DNA from: an uncultured Chitinophagaceae bacterium | Lineage (GTDB): Bacteria; Bacteroidota; Bacteroidia; Chitinophagales; Chitinophagaceae | Length of the DNA stretch: 29,461 nt | NCBI GenBank assembly: GCA_937919945.1 | Contig: CALESY010000042.1 | Coordinates: 1-29,461, forward strand | Direction of reading: 5' to 3' | Shown: in pieces, positions 21,449 to 29,461 of the stretch | How the letters are laid out: every line of letters begins with the position of its first letter | How positions within the stretch are numbered: position 1 is the first letter of the stretch | Position numbers and translations under genes: made by a program | Notes under the pieces: generated by a model | Databases searched by the model: none | The model's input: the letters and a program-made list of their open reading frames with translations, nothing else | What the model was told of the DNA's origin: nothing

Positions 21449-22774
21449 ATGAGCGCACAAGGAAAGTCATTATTCAGCAGATTAGATACTATTACGGTAG
21501 CACTGTATCTGTCACTTGTATTCATAGGGCTGATGGCAGTATTTTCTGTTGAATACCGCAGTACAGACCCTGGCATTTTCCTGATGCATAAAAACTATAT
21601 GCGACAGTTTGTATGGTTAGGCATTTCATTATTTGTTGGCTTGCTTATAGTGTTTACTGATAGTAAATTTTTCTCTTCATTCGCTTATCTGTCATATACA
21701 ATTGGCATTACACTTCTTGTCGTCACCATTTTTGCAGGTACTGATGTTAAAGGTTCACAATCATGGTTAGGTGTTGGCAGTGTGCGATTTCAGCCAGGTG
21801 AAGTGTGTAAAATTTTTACTGCGCTAGCATTATCAAAATTTCTATCATCGCCCGATACTAATTTTCAGACACTCAGGCATCGTATTATAGGCGCAGCATT
21901 GGCTTTAATACCTGCCATCCTCATTATACTGCAAAGCGAAACGGGGCTTGCATTGGTATATTTCTGCTTCTTTCTGGTAATGTACAGAGAAGGCCTGCCC
22001 AACATTATCCTGATAATCGGTTTCTCTTTAGTAGCACTTACGTTGGCTACGTTGCTGGTAGACAGGTTGGCATTATTTGTCATTATTACATCGTTGGCTG
22101 CATTAGGTGGCTACCTGATACGTAGAGAACTGAAAAGAAACTCGTCTGCACGCATACTGTTAGTAGGTGCATGGCTGATATGTATTCTGTTCTCGCAAGT
22201 AATGGTGCCTGTATTGTTCAAGCACGTACTACAAAAACACCAGATAGAACGCATCTACTCTACCCTGGGGCAAGACGTACCTGATAGCTATCTGAAAGCA
22301 GGACAAAAAAAAAGTGAGAATAAAAAAGATAATGCTTCCGACTATAACGTAAAGCAATCAAAAATAGCCATAGGATCCGGCGGCTTTTTTGGCAAGGGCT
22401 TCCTGAACGGCACATCTACCAAAAACGAATTTGTACCGGAACGACATACCGATTTTATTTTCTGTTCTATCGGCGAGCAGTTTGGCTTCTTCGGCAGTGC
22501 TATTCTGATTGCACTTTACCTGTCGCTGATGCTAAGAATTATATACCTCGCTGAAAGACAGCGCTCATCTTTCAGCCGGATATATGGTTATTGTGTTGCT
22601 TCTATCCTGTTTTTTCACTTTGCCATTAATATATCTATGACTATCGGCATAGCACCTGTAATAGGCATTACTTTGCCTTTCCTTAGCTATGGTGGTTCTT
22701 CGCTGTTATCGTTCAGCATACTCATGTTCATACTTCTGCGTTTAGACTCTGACAGGCAGGTGATGATACGTTAA
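21449..22774 (+). CDS. rodA: RodA peptidoglycan glycosyltransferase
   Basis: A 441-residue SEDS-family polytopic membrane protein. The family signatures are visible: GIxLPFLSYGGSSLL near the C-terminus, GSGGFFGKGFLNGT, ERHTDFIFCSIGEQFGFFG in the large periplasmic loop, and QSWLGVGSVRFQPGE early. RodA polymerizes glycan strands and works with PBP2, its operon partner. A Lys/Asn-rich insert (QKKSENKKDN) before the GSGG segment makes the protein slightly longer than Proteobacterial RodA (about 370), as is usual in Bacteroidota. It ends 28 bp before the next gene. Confidence 0.95.
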   Translation: MSAQGKSLFSRLDTITVALYLSLVFIGLMAVFSVEYRSTDPGIFLMHKNYMRQFVWLGISLFVGLLIVFTDSKFFSSFAYLSYTIGITLLVVTIFAGTDVKGSQSWLGVGSVRFQPGEVCKIFTALALSKFLSSPDTNFQTLRHRIIGAALALIPAILIILQSETGLALVYFCFFLVMYREGLPNIILIIGFSLVALTLATLLVDRLALFVIITSLAALGGYLIRRELKRNSSARILLVGAWLICILFSQVMVPVLFKHVLQKHQIERIYSTLGQDVPDSYLKAGQKKSENKKDNASDYNVKQSKIAIGSGGFFGKGFLNGTSTKNEFVPERHTDFIFCSIGEQFGFFGSAILIALYLSLMLRIIYLAERQRSSFSRIYGYCVASILFFHFAINISMTIGIAPVIGITLPFLSYGGSSLLSFSILMFILLRLDSDRQVMIR

Positions 22775-22802
22775 ACGGTTTGTAACGTACATTTGCAACG
22801 CA

Positions 22803-23549
22803 ATGGCAGAGATTTTTCCGTTATCAGAGGGTGTTTTCACAATCGGGCATGACAAGCAATTTATACCGTTCGATACGGCAAAAGATGAATTGAACGAACG
22901 ACCAGTGGGTTCTTTATTGGTCGAGATTCAGCCCTTTCTGGTAGTTACAGCAAAAGACATACTGGTACTGGATACAGGGCTAGGGTTCAAAAATGCCAAT
23001 GGCGAATTACAGATACACGACAACCTGCGCAATATTGGCTATGAGCCAGAACATATTACCAAAGTATTGCTATCTCACCTACACAAAGACCATGCTGGCT
23101 GTCTTACTTATACAGATAATAACGGCATTGTAAAAACTACGTTCCCCAACGCGCAATACTATATCTATCGCCCTGAGGCTGATTTTGCTTTGCGTACAGG
23201 CTTACCTTCTTATCATCCAAATGAAATAGAACCATTGCTTGCCACCCAACAAGTAGAATGGCTGGACGGTGCAGAAGGCATGATTGATGGCTACATTAAA
23301 TACATGCATACTGGTGGACATAGCCCGCAACATATTGTGTACCTGATACAGGATGGGAACGATAAAATATTCTTTGGCGGAGATGAAGCACCGCAATTGA
23401 AACAGATGAAGATTAAATACGTAGCCAAGTACGACTATGATGGCAAACGCGCGATGGAACTACGCGAGCAATTTGCCGAGCAAGGCAAAGGTGAAGGCTG
23501 GCAGTTTTTATTTTATCATGATGTGCAAAGTGCCGTGGCGGCTTTATAG
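22803..23549 (+). CDS. MBL-fold metallo-hydrolase
   Basis: A 248-residue metallo-beta-lactamase-fold protein. The metal ligands are HLHKDH (H92, H94, D96, H97), the His in HTGGHSPQH, the Asp in FFGGDEAP and the His in LFYHD. LDTGLGF provides the strand before the active site. It is full length for the small-molecule (lactonase-like) branch of the family. The substrate cannot be told. It follows rodA by 28 bp and may share its transcript, and converges with the Spy-like gene without a gap. Confidence 0.88.
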   Translation: MAEIFPLSEGVFTIGHDKQFIPFDTAKDELNERPVGSLLVEIQPFLVVTAKDILVLDTGLGFKNANGELQIHDNLRNIGYEPEHITKVLLSHLHKDHAGCLTYTDNNGIVKTTFPNAQYYIYRPEADFALRTGLPSYHPNEIEPLLATQQVEWLDGAEGMIDGYIKYMHTGGHSPQHIVYLIQDGNDKIFFGGDEAPQLKQMKIKYVAKYDYDGKRAMELREQFAEQGKGEGWQFLFYHDVQSAVAAL

Positions 23550-23996
23550 TTAGCGCATCGGCCTGCGGGTACCGCCGTTTTCTCGCCTTTCTTTCAGTTG
23601 TTGCAGCAGCATTCGTTTAAACTCACGCTCTGCATCTATTAAAGCAGCGAGTTGTTTGGGGGTAATAACTTTCAGAAACTCATCTTTGTATTTTTTACGG
23701 AGTGCCAGCATTTTTTCCTGCATCTCTATATCATCATCTACACTACGCAAAGATTCGTCTATTGCAGGGTCGCCAACATTACCTCGCCTGTATTGACGTA
23801 CTATATCGAAGCGTTCATCCTCAAATCGATTATATATAGGCCAGAACTTAGCAGACTGCTCCGTTGTCAGTTCCAACTTATCGGTTATATAGGCTACTTT
23901 AATAGCACGCACACGCTCCATACGCCTGCCCGGCTGCGCTTGTACAGCAGTGGCAAGTGTCAGTAATGCAATGATAATGTATCCTATCTTTCTCAT
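23550..23996 (-). CDS. Spy/CpxP-like periplasmic protein
   Basis: The 148-residue product has a signal peptide (MRKIGYIIIALLTLATAVQAQ) and a helical, highly charged mature part. LELTTEQSAKFWPIYNRFEDER and MQEKMLALRKKYKDEFLKVITPKQLAALIDAEREFKR are represented by the LTxEQ and LTPKQ-like repeats of the Spy/CpxP (LTXXQ) family. Such proteins act as periplasmic chaperones or stress sensors. It is the last gene of a three-gene minus-strand operon with an ECF sigma factor and a membrane protein, which suggests an envelope-stress circuit. Confidence 0.75.
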   Translation of the reverse strand: MRKIGYIIIALLTLATAVQAQPGRRMERVRAIKVAYITDKLELTTEQSAKFWPIYNRFEDERFDIVRQYRRGNVGDPAIDESLRSVDDDIEMQEKMLALRKKYKDEFLKVITPKQLAALIDAEREFKRMLLQQLKERRENGGTRRPMR

Positions 23997-24009
23997 TTCA
24001 GATGCAATA

Positions 24010-24678
24010 TTATAAATTCAAGGTTGTTTCTTCCCAATCGGTTTCGTTGAGGTAACGTTCTATTTCCTCATCACTCAGTTTGTCCGTCAGTGTACTTACA
24101 TCACCTGCTTCCAATGCAGATGCAATCGTTTCCAGTTCAAATTCATCAATATGCATATCAACATATGCACTGATACTGTCTTTTGACAGCATCGCCAATT
24201 GTTCGTGCACGTCAGGAGATGTTGTATTATTCATATACGTGTACAACCCAAAGCCTGCACCTAAAAGCAGCATTGCAGCCGCAGCCCAACGTATGGTTTT
24301 CCATACAGGGAAGACGAAAGTTTTGTCGGTGTTATACAATTTTACTTTGCTTAATACATCCTCCGGCAGCTTATCAAAATATCCCGACGGCACTGCATAA
24401 GGCAATTCTTTAGTAAATGGCAATGCAGGTTCTTTTACTTGTGCCAAAACACTGTCTGCTAAAGCATCAAAATACCCTGCAGGTAACTCATAAGGCATTA
24501 ATTTAGGCAAGTGCAATGCAGGCTCGTGGTGTTCATTTCCATCTGCTGCTTGCAATATAGCACCTGATAATGCATCAAAATAGCCTGCAGGCACCTCGTA
24601 CGGCATCGTACGCGGCATATCTGCCAAAATGCTATTCAGCTCCCTCAACTCCTGTATGATGTCATTTGCACTATTCAT
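24010..24678 (-). CDS. Membrane protein with triple PYxxPxGYFD repeat, likely anti-sigma partner
   Basis: A 222-residue protein. The N-terminal cytoplasmic half has three copies of a 12-residue repeat: MPYEVPAGYFDA (25-36), MPYELPAGYFDA (61-72) and LPYAVPSGYFDK (92-103). One membrane helix follows (about 130-148), then an acidic periplasmic C-terminus (DEEIERYLNETDWEE). It sits between an ECF sigma factor (33 bp upstream) and the Spy-like gene (13 bp downstream). By position and topology it should be the anti-sigma factor, although no ZAS zinc motif is present; the GYFD repeat is the likely sigma-contact part by inference. Confidence 0.75.
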   Translation of the reverse strand: MNSANDIIQELRELNSILADMPRTMPYEVPAGYFDALSGAILQAADGNEHHEPALHLPKLMPYELPAGYFDALADSVLAQVKEPALPFTKELPYAVPSGYFDKLPEDVLSKVKLYNTDKTFVFPVWKTIRWAAAAMLLLGAGFGLYTYMNNTTSPDVHEQLAMLSKDSISAYVDMHIDEFELETIASALEAGDVSTLTDKLSDEEIERYLNETDWEETTLNL

Positions 24679-24711
24679 TTGCTATATTAGACTGTTTAAT
24701 GGCCTTTTCGT

Positions 24712-25275
24712 TTAATCCTGTGTCAAAAATGCTTCTACTTTCTTAACTGCATGGTGGTACGATGCTTTTAACGCGCCAACAGAGGTATCCAGCACATCCG
24801 CCATCTGTTCATAAGGCATTTCATCATAATACCTTAGGTTAAATACTATGCGTTGCTTTTCGGGCAGTGACTGTATGACTAATTGCAACTTCCACTCTAT
24901 CCTATTGGCATCAAATCCTTTTTGTGCTATCAGCTTATTGCTTAACCCATCTTCATGGTCGCTGAGTGAAGCCGAAGCTCTTCGTTTTTGTTGTTCTATC
25001 CATGTCAGTGTTTCATTGGTGCTGATGCGATAGAGCCACGTGTACAAATTAGCCTCTTCCCGAAAATCAGCTAAGTTCTTCCATACTTTTATTAATACAT
25101 TCTGCAATACATCATTTGTATCCTCATGGTCTGCCACCATACGCCTGATGTGCCAGTATAAGCGTTCCTGATACTTGCGTACCAATTGGGTAAATGCCAT
25201 CTCTCTTGTCTTTTCATCTCGAAAAGAACGGAGGATATCCCTGTCGTCAGTATGTATGGTTGCCGTTGGTGGCAT
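24712..25275 (-). CDS. ECF-type RNA polymerase sigma factor
   Basis: A 187-residue sigma-70 family factor with region 2 (FTQLVRKYQERLYWHIRRMV, DTNDVLQNVLIKVWKNL, YTWLYRISTNETL) and region 4 (LPEKQRIVFNLRYYDEMPYEQMA, then VGALKASYHHAVKK). The start at 25275 (MPPTATIHTDD) is chosen because upstream codons in the same frame run antisense through fmt and do not look like protein. It directs transcription of its own operon and probably envelope functions, with the membrane protein downstream as its regulator. Region 3 is absent, as usual for ECF factors. Confidence 0.92.
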   Translation of the reverse strand: MPPTATIHTDDRDILRSFRDEKTREMAFTQLVRKYQERLYWHIRRMVADHEDTNDVLQNVLIKVWKNLADFREEANLYTWLYRISTNETLTWIEQQKRRASASLSDHEDGLSNKLIAQKGFDANRIEWKLQLVIQSLPEKQRIVFNLRYYDEMPYEQMADVLDTSVGALKASYHHAVKKVEAFLTQD

Positions 25276-25358
25276 ATGTGATTGAGGAGTGCTTTGAAAG
25301 ATAGACTTGTAAAAGATAGGAAAGTTTAAGCAATGCCTGAAAAATCTGTTTCGTGTAG

Positions 25359-25366
25359 TAGCTTTG
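25359..25366 (+). promoter_or_regulatory. -7 element suggesting leaderless fmt transcript
   Basis: TAGCTTTG matches TAnnTTTG and ends only 6 bp before the fmt ATG at 25373, so transcription would begin at or next to the start codon. No good TTG is seen at the -33 distance. Confidence 0.35.
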
Positions 25367-25372
25367 CGCCCT

Positions 25373-26302
25373 ATGGCAGGCATACAGGACATCAAGATTG
25401 TATTTTTCGGCACACCCGACTTTGCCGTGGCTTCTTTGCAGGCGCTGACGGAAGCAGGTGCAAATGTAGTAGCCGTTGTTACTGCACCCGATAAACCCGC
25501 TGGCAGAGGTATGCAGTTACATGCATCCGCTGTTAAGCAGTTTGCTGTTGCAAATAACCTGTCTGTATTGCAACCCGAAAAACTAAAAGCCCCTGAGTTC
25601 ATCAGCGAACTGAAAGCCCTGCAAGCCGACCTGCATATAGTAGTGGCTTTCCGTATGCTGCCGGAAGTGGTGTGGAATATGCCGCCAATGGGTACTATCA
25701 ATGTACACGCATCACTGTTGCCGCAATACCGTGGTGCTGCCCCTATCAATTGGGCTATCATCAATGGAGAAACAGAAACAGGCGTTACCACCTTCAAGTT
25801 AAAGCACGAAATAGACACGGGCGATATATTGATGCAAACTAAAGTGGCGATACAACCCGAAGACAATATTGGTAGCCTCTATCAAAAACTGATGAAAGAG
25901 GGTGGTAAACTATTGGTAGAAACAGTAAAAGGATTAGCAGCCAACACTATTAAAGAAATACCACAGGCATCTGTAGCAACCAATATCAAGCACGCGCCAA
26001 AAATATTTAAAGAACACACACTGATAAACTGGAACAACAATGTTGTTAGTATTCATAATCTCATAAGAGGTATGTCGCCTATACCTGCCGCATATACAAT
26101 GCTGCAAGGCAAAGTATTGAAAATATATACCTCGCACTTCGAACAAGTTGCGCACGGAAAAGAAACAGGCAGTTATGATACCGATGGCAAAACCTATCTA
26201 CGCTTTGCAGCAAACGACGGGTGGCTGTATATAGATGAATTACAGATTGAGGGTAAAAAACGTATGGTGGTAGCCGATTTCTTACGTGGTTTTCGTACTT
26301 AG
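25373..26302 (+). CDS. fmt: Methionyl-tRNA formyltransferase
   Basis: A 309-residue enzyme that formylates initiator Met-tRNA with 10-formyltetrahydrofolate. Visible are the N-terminal strand IVFFGTPDFAV, the catalytic region INVHASLLPQYRGAAPINWAI (HASLLPxxRGAAP with the catalytic Asn/His), and HEIDTGDIL with the catalytic Asp. The C-terminal tRNA-binding domain starts near ISINWNN-like sequence (LINWNNNVVSIHNLIRGMSP). The ATG at 25373 is preferred to an upstream TTG. It diverges from the sigma factor gene and converges with aroQ, overlapping it by 21 bp. Confidence 0.95.
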   Translation: MAGIQDIKIVFFGTPDFAVASLQALTEAGANVVAVVTAPDKPAGRGMQLHASAVKQFAVANNLSVLQPEKLKAPEFISELKALQADLHIVVAFRMLPEVVWNMPPMGTINVHASLLPQYRGAAPINWAIINGETETGVTTFKLKHEIDTGDILMQTKVAIQPEDNIGSLYQKLMKEGGKLLVETVKGLAANTIKEIPQASVATNIKHAPKIFKEHTLINWNNNVVSIHNLIRGMSPIPAAYTMLQGKVLKIYTSHFEQVAHGKETGSYDTDGKTYLRFAANDGWLYIDELQIEGKKRMVVADFLRGFRT

Positions 26303-26722
26303 TGTATTGATGAAGTATTGTACTGCTAAGGCATATCCCTGCAAGCCCAATCCTGTGATGCAACCTACTGCTTTTGCTGCAGTATAAGATGTTTTTCGAT
26401 ACTCTTCTCTTGCATAGATGTTGGAAATATGTACCTCCACAACCGGTATATTGATAGCTGCTATAGCATCCGGTATAGCAATACTGGTATGTGTGTATGC
26501 CCCGCCATTAAAAACAATGCCATCTACCCTGCCCCTGCAACTATGCAAAAAATTAATCAGCTCTCCCTCTACATTGCTTTGATAATAGGTAAATGCAACT
26601 TGTGGAAATTGCTGCTCCAATGTTTTATAATATGCTTCCAAAGATTGTCCGCCATATATATCGGTTTCTCTTGTACCCACAAGGTTCAGATTCGGACCGT
26701 TTACAATAGCAACTTGCAACAT
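26282..26722 (-). CDS. aroQ: Type II 3-dehydroquinate dehydratase
   Basis: A 146-residue shikimate-pathway enzyme converting 3-dehydroquinate to 3-dehydroshikimate. Motifs are complete: VNGPNLNLVGTRE, then IYGG, YQSNVEGELI, FNGGAYTHTSIAIPDAI (the catalytic His and Asn region), and VEVHISNIYAREEYR with the active-site His. The start at 26722 (MLQVAIVNGPN) is chosen; a longer frame to 26839 would run into the MarR gene in antisense. The usual catalytic Tyr position is occupied by TDIY near the lid loop. Its 3' end overlaps the end of fmt. Confidence 0.95.
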   Translation of the reverse strand: MLQVAIVNGPNLNLVGTRETDIYGGQSLEAYYKTLEQQFPQVAFTYYQSNVEGELINFLHSCRGRVDGIVFNGGAYTHTSIAIPDAIAAINIPVVEVHISNIYAREEYRKTSYTAAKAVGCITGLGLQGYALAVQYFINTLSTKTT

Positions 26723-26765
26723 CTTTTTGTATTTTAGGGCAAGATAAGAAAAAGGCAAGCCGTTT

Positions 26766-27224
26766 ATGCCAACAATTGAAGAACTAATCAAAACAAAACC
26801 GATAAAAGACCCGTATGCACGGGTTATGCTGAACATCATCTACACAGGTAGCTGGTTGGTCAATAATGTAAATCAAACATTAAAGCCATTCGGCATTACT
26901 GAACCACAGTATAATGTGTTGCGCATACTACGTGGACAAAACGGCGAAGCAATGAACCTGTTTGAAATACAAAGCAGAATGTTGCAACGTATGTCAAATG
27001 TATCTCGCCTGATAGATAAACTGTTGGATAAGGGTTTGGTAGAGCGAAAAGAATGTAAAGAAAACAGGCGGATGGTAGATATCAGTATCACTCAAGCGGG
27101 CCTTTCTTTGCTTGAAGCTGTAGAAATACCAATGGCTGCGCACATGGGAAAAATGGCATTGAAAATCAAGAAAGAACACGCTGCACAAATGGCCGAATGG
27201 CTGGATGCACTGCACGATGATTAA
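26766..27224 (+). CDS. MarR family transcriptional regulator
   Basis: A 152-residue winged-helix protein. Helices before the DNA-binding unit read WLVNNVNQTLKPFGITEPQYNVLRIL; the recognition helix region is QRMSNVSRLIDKLLDKGLVER, and the wing is ENRRMVDISITQAG. This is the standard MarR order. It probably responds to a small ligand; the controlled genes are unknown. Divergent from aroQ (43 bp between starts) and 27 bp before xerD. Confidence 0.9.
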   Translation: MPTIEELIKTKPIKDPYARVMLNIIYTGSWLVNNVNQTLKPFGITEPQYNVLRILRGQNGEAMNLFEIQSRMLQRMSNVSRLIDKLLDKGLVERKECKENRRMVDISITQAGLSLLEAVEIPMAAHMGKMALKIKKEHAAQMAEWLDALHDD

Positions 27225-27251
27225 CATACTCCACAATCAAAATAAACGAGC

Positions 27252-28154
27252 GTGTGGGAAGCATACCTGAAAGGTTTTAAAGCGTACCTGCAACTGGAAC
27301 GCTCGATGTCTGACAATACAGTAGAGGCATACATACACGATGCACAGATGCTCAGCGATTTTCTGTACTCTGCTGAAGGAAGTATAGCATTAGAAGATGT
27401 AACGCTCAAGCACCTGCAATCTTTTCTGGCACATATTAATGAACTGGAACTGAGTGCCGGCACACAAGCACGTGTTATTAGCGGCATCAAATCTTTTTTT
27501 CAATACTTACTGTTGGAAGAAGTACTGAGAACAGATCCATCCGAACTATTGGAAGCACCCAAGCTGAAACGTACATTGCCCGATTTTTTAAGTATTGAAG
27601 AAATAGATCTGCTCTTTGCTGCTATAGACCATAGTACACCTGAGGGACAACGCAACCGTGCGCTACTGGAAACTATGTATAGCTGTGGCTTGCGTGTAAG
27701 TGAAGTTATCAATCTGCAACTAAGTAACCTGTATCTTGATGTAGGCTTTGTGCGTGTAATAGGCAAAGGCAACAAAGAACGTCTGGTACCTATAGGTGAA
27801 ACAGCCGCTAAACAAGTGAAACTATACAAAGACCATGTACGCACATTCGTTAACATTAAACAAGGACAAGAAGACATGTTGTTTCTGAACAGGCGTGGAG
27901 CTGCACTATCACGTGTGATGGTTTTCCTAATACTTAAAGATTTGACTATCAAAAGTGGCATAAAGAAAAATATCCACCCGCATACTTTAAGACACTCTTT
28001 TGCTACTCATCTGGTAGAAGCCGGTGCGGATTTACGAGCCGTACAGGAAATGATGGGGCATAAAAGCATTACTACTACCGAAATATATACACACCTTGAC
28101 AGGAGCTATCTGCGACAAACATTGGAGAAATTTCACCCCAGGTTTGGCAAATAG
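27252..28154 (+). CDS. xerD: Tyrosine recombinase XerD (chromosome dimer resolution)
   Basis: A 300-residue tyrosine recombinase with GTG start. The N-terminal SAM-like core-binding domain (YLKGFKAYLQLERSMSDNTV) is followed by the catalytic domain with the full residue set: Arg in YSCGLRVSE, Lys in VIGKGNKER, HTLRHSF (His, Arg), His in MMGHKSI and the nucleophile Tyr in TEIYTHLD. Size and motifs match XerC/XerD rather than element integrases, and the gene lies in ordinary chromosomal context well away from the serine-recombinase element. XerD is favoured over XerC by overall resemblance only. Confidence 0.88.
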   Translation: MWEAYLKGFKAYLQLERSMSDNTVEAYIHDAQMLSDFLYSAEGSIALEDVTLKHLQSFLAHINELELSAGTQARVISGIKSFFQYLLLEEVLRTDPSELLEAPKLKRTLPDFLSIEEIDLLFAAIDHSTPEGQRNRALLETMYSCGLRVSEVINLQLSNLYLDVGFVRVIGKGNKERLVPIGETAAKQVKLYKDHVRTFVNIKQGQEDMLFLNRRGAALSRVMVFLILKDLTIKSGIKKNIHPHTLRHSFATHLVEAGADLRAVQEMMGHKSITTTEIYTHLDRSYLRQTLEKFHPRFGK

Positions 28155-28210
28155 TTTATTATTTTAGCCCTCGCTCCACAAGTCACAGACAACGAAACCA
28201 ACAACAACTG

Positions 28211-29425
28211 ATGAGTCAACACTTAGGTGCATTTTTAATACAGCTAATAATTATCATTATTACTTCCCGGGCGTTTGCGCTTCTTTTTAAAAGAATGGGG
28301 CAGCCTACAGTAATAGGAGAAATATTTGCGGGCATATTTTTAGGTCCATCCATACTAGGCGCATTTTTCCCAGAGTATCTGCAAGCAATATTTCCGCCAG
28401 GGTCATTAGATAGTATGCGCCTGCTAAGCCAAATAGGGCTCATACTCTTCATGTTTGTTGTAGGTATGGAGCTTGACTTGGACATTCTGAAGAACAAAGC
28501 CAAATCTGCAGTTGCCATCAGCAATGCAAGTATTATTGTACCCTTTGCATTAGGTGTAGGTTTGGCATATTTCCTACATGATTATTTTTCTGATAAAGAC
28601 ACACCTTTTTATGCATTTGCGTTGTTTATGGGCATTGCGATGAGCATCACAGCATTTCCTGTACTTGCTCGCATCATACGTGAACGTAAGGCAGGTAACA
28701 CACGCATGGAATCTATAGCGCTATCGTGTGCTGCTGTGGATGATGTAAGTGGCTGGTGCTTACTTGCATTTGTTACAGCCATCGTTAAGTCGCACTCCTT
28801 TTATAATTCTTTCTATACTTTCGCTGCAACGATAGGGTATATATTAACGATGTTGTTTTTAGTACGCCCATTGATGAAGAAACTATCAAAAGTACAGGGC
28901 AATAATCTAATAAAACAATCTACAGTTGCTATCATATTCATCACATTATTGCTTAGCTCGCTATGTACAGAGTTGATAGGGATTCACGCTTTGTTTGGCG
29001 CATTTATGGCAGGCGTCATCATGCCGCAAAACTGGAATTTCAGACAAATCATTACTGACAAAGTAGAAGATGTGGCATTAATATTATTACTGCCTTTATT
29101 CTTTGTTATTACAGGTTTAAGAACACACATCAACTTGCTGAACACCCCTACTCTTTGGGCTGTATGCGCATTGATAACATTTATTGCTATAGCCGGTAAA
29201 TTGGGTGGTGCTGCCGCAGCAGCAAAACTGAGCGGTGAGTCGAGCTACAACAGTTTGGCGGTAGGTATATTGATGAATACAAGAGGTTTAATGGAACTTG
29301 TAATACTAAACATAGGTTACGACCTTAAAATACTAAGTGATGAAGTATTTACCATGATGGTAATCATGGATTTGCTTACTAAATTTATTAAAAGACATGC
29401 GCTTAATCTTTTGGATAGAATATAA
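28211..29425 (+). CDS. Cation/proton antiporter, CPA2 (KefB-like) family
   Basis: A 404-residue membrane protein with about 12 hydrophobic segments. CPA2 signatures are GQPTVIGEIFAGIFLGPS at the N-terminus, MSITAFPVLARI, and ALSCAAVDDVSGW, whose paired Asp bind and carry the ion and proton; ALFGAFMAGVIMP and MNTRGLMELVIL follow. It exchanges Na+ or K+ for H+ across the inner membrane. It lacks a C-terminal TrkA or USP domain, so it is the short form. An A-rich run follows the stop (29426-29461), and nothing else is visible there. Confidence 0.92.
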   Translation: MSQHLGAFLIQLIIIIITSRAFALLFKRMGQPTVIGEIFAGIFLGPSILGAFFPEYLQAIFPPGSLDSMRLLSQIGLILFMFVVGMELDLDILKNKAKSAVAISNASIIVPFALGVGLAYFLHDYFSDKDTPFYAFALFMGIAMSITAFPVLARIIRERKAGNTRMESIALSCAAVDDVSGWCLLAFVTAIVKSHSFYNSFYTFAATIGYILTMLFLVRPLMKKLSKVQGNNLIKQSTVAIIFITLLLSSLCTELIGIHALFGAFMAGVIMPQNWNFRQIITDKVEDVALILLLPLFFVITGLRTHINLLNTPTLWAVCALITFIAIAGKLGGAAAAAKLSGESSYNSLAVGILMNTRGLMELVILNIGYDLKILSDEVFTMMVIMDLLTKFIKRHALNLLDRI

Positions 29426-29461
29426 AAAAAAAAAAAATAAAATTATAGTCAAGTTTTTTTT

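Noticed and set aside
25276..25866. N-terminal extension of the sigma factor frame
   Set aside because: It is antisense to the conserved fmt gene and Cys/Ser-rich; the true start is at 25275.
26723..26839. N-terminal extension of aroQ
   Set aside because: The family starts at MLQVAIVNGPN; the extension runs antisense into the MarR gene.
1..29461. CRISPR array, rRNA or transposase
   Set aside because: No regularly spaced repeat, rRNA segment or transposase frame was seen anywhere in the window.
29426..29461. Possible terminator after the antiporter gene
   Set aside because: Only A and T homopolymer runs at the window edge; no clear stem can be judged.

Overview
The window looks like a chromosomal segment of a Bacteroidota bacterium, most likely Chitinophagales-like. 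The reasons are the TTG-N17-20-TAnnTTTG promoters (before mrdA, the tRNA-Gln and an outer membrane protein gene), the grasp-with-spasm peptide maturases, the PorT-like barrel protein and the general family content. It has two parts: an integrated mobilizable element (about 1-19.2 kb, left end outside the window) and ordinary core chromosome (about 19.2-29.4 kb). The junction is a tRNA-Gln(UUG) gene on the minus strand at 19146-19216. The element's large serine recombinase runs straight into and across this tRNA in antisense.

Element, left part (1-4.1 kb): an ssb and a small companion gene on the minus strand, then ArdC-like antirestriction/zincin, a DNA-methylase-like protein without the usual catalytic NPPY motif, and a RadC-type JAB protein on the plus strand. 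Two intergenic stretches (about 820-990 and especially 3550-3965) are rich in nested inverted repeats and look like structured RNA. The second ends in a strong intrinsic terminator.

Element, cargo (4.1-11.9 kb, visibly AT-richer): the centre is a minus-strand operon of a grasp-with-spasm ribosomal-peptide system. In transcription order it has two paralogous 130-residue proteins resembling a phage virion beta-sandwich, each with a Cys-containing C-terminal tail. Next come three small proteins (107, 68, 89 aa), all ending in Pro, two of which share an aromatic C-terminal motif. Last come the ATP-grasp maturase GwsG, a 63-aa protein and the SPASM protein GwsS, joined by ATGA overlaps. Two small HTH genes lie directly upstream. 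Next to it are a PorT-like outer membrane protein with an XRE regulator and a shared operator-like site, and an unknown 430-aa protein.

Element, transfer module (12.1-19.26 kb): a plus-strand run of two unknown proteins (one a four-helix membrane protein), a lipoprotein, a 50-aa membrane peptide, a VirD4/TraG-like coupling ATPase lacking its own membrane anchor, a MobC-like accessory protein, a relaxase, a 52-aa protein and the serine recombinase. No VirB-type secretion genes are visible, so it may be an integrative mobilizable element or part of a larger ICE.

Core chromosome (19.3-29.4 kb): mrdA (PBP2) and rodA for cell elongation, an MBL-fold hydrolase, an operon of ECF sigma factor, membrane protein with a triple repeat and Spy-like periplasmic protein, then fmt, aroQ, a MarR regulator, xerD and a CPA2-type cation/proton antiporter.
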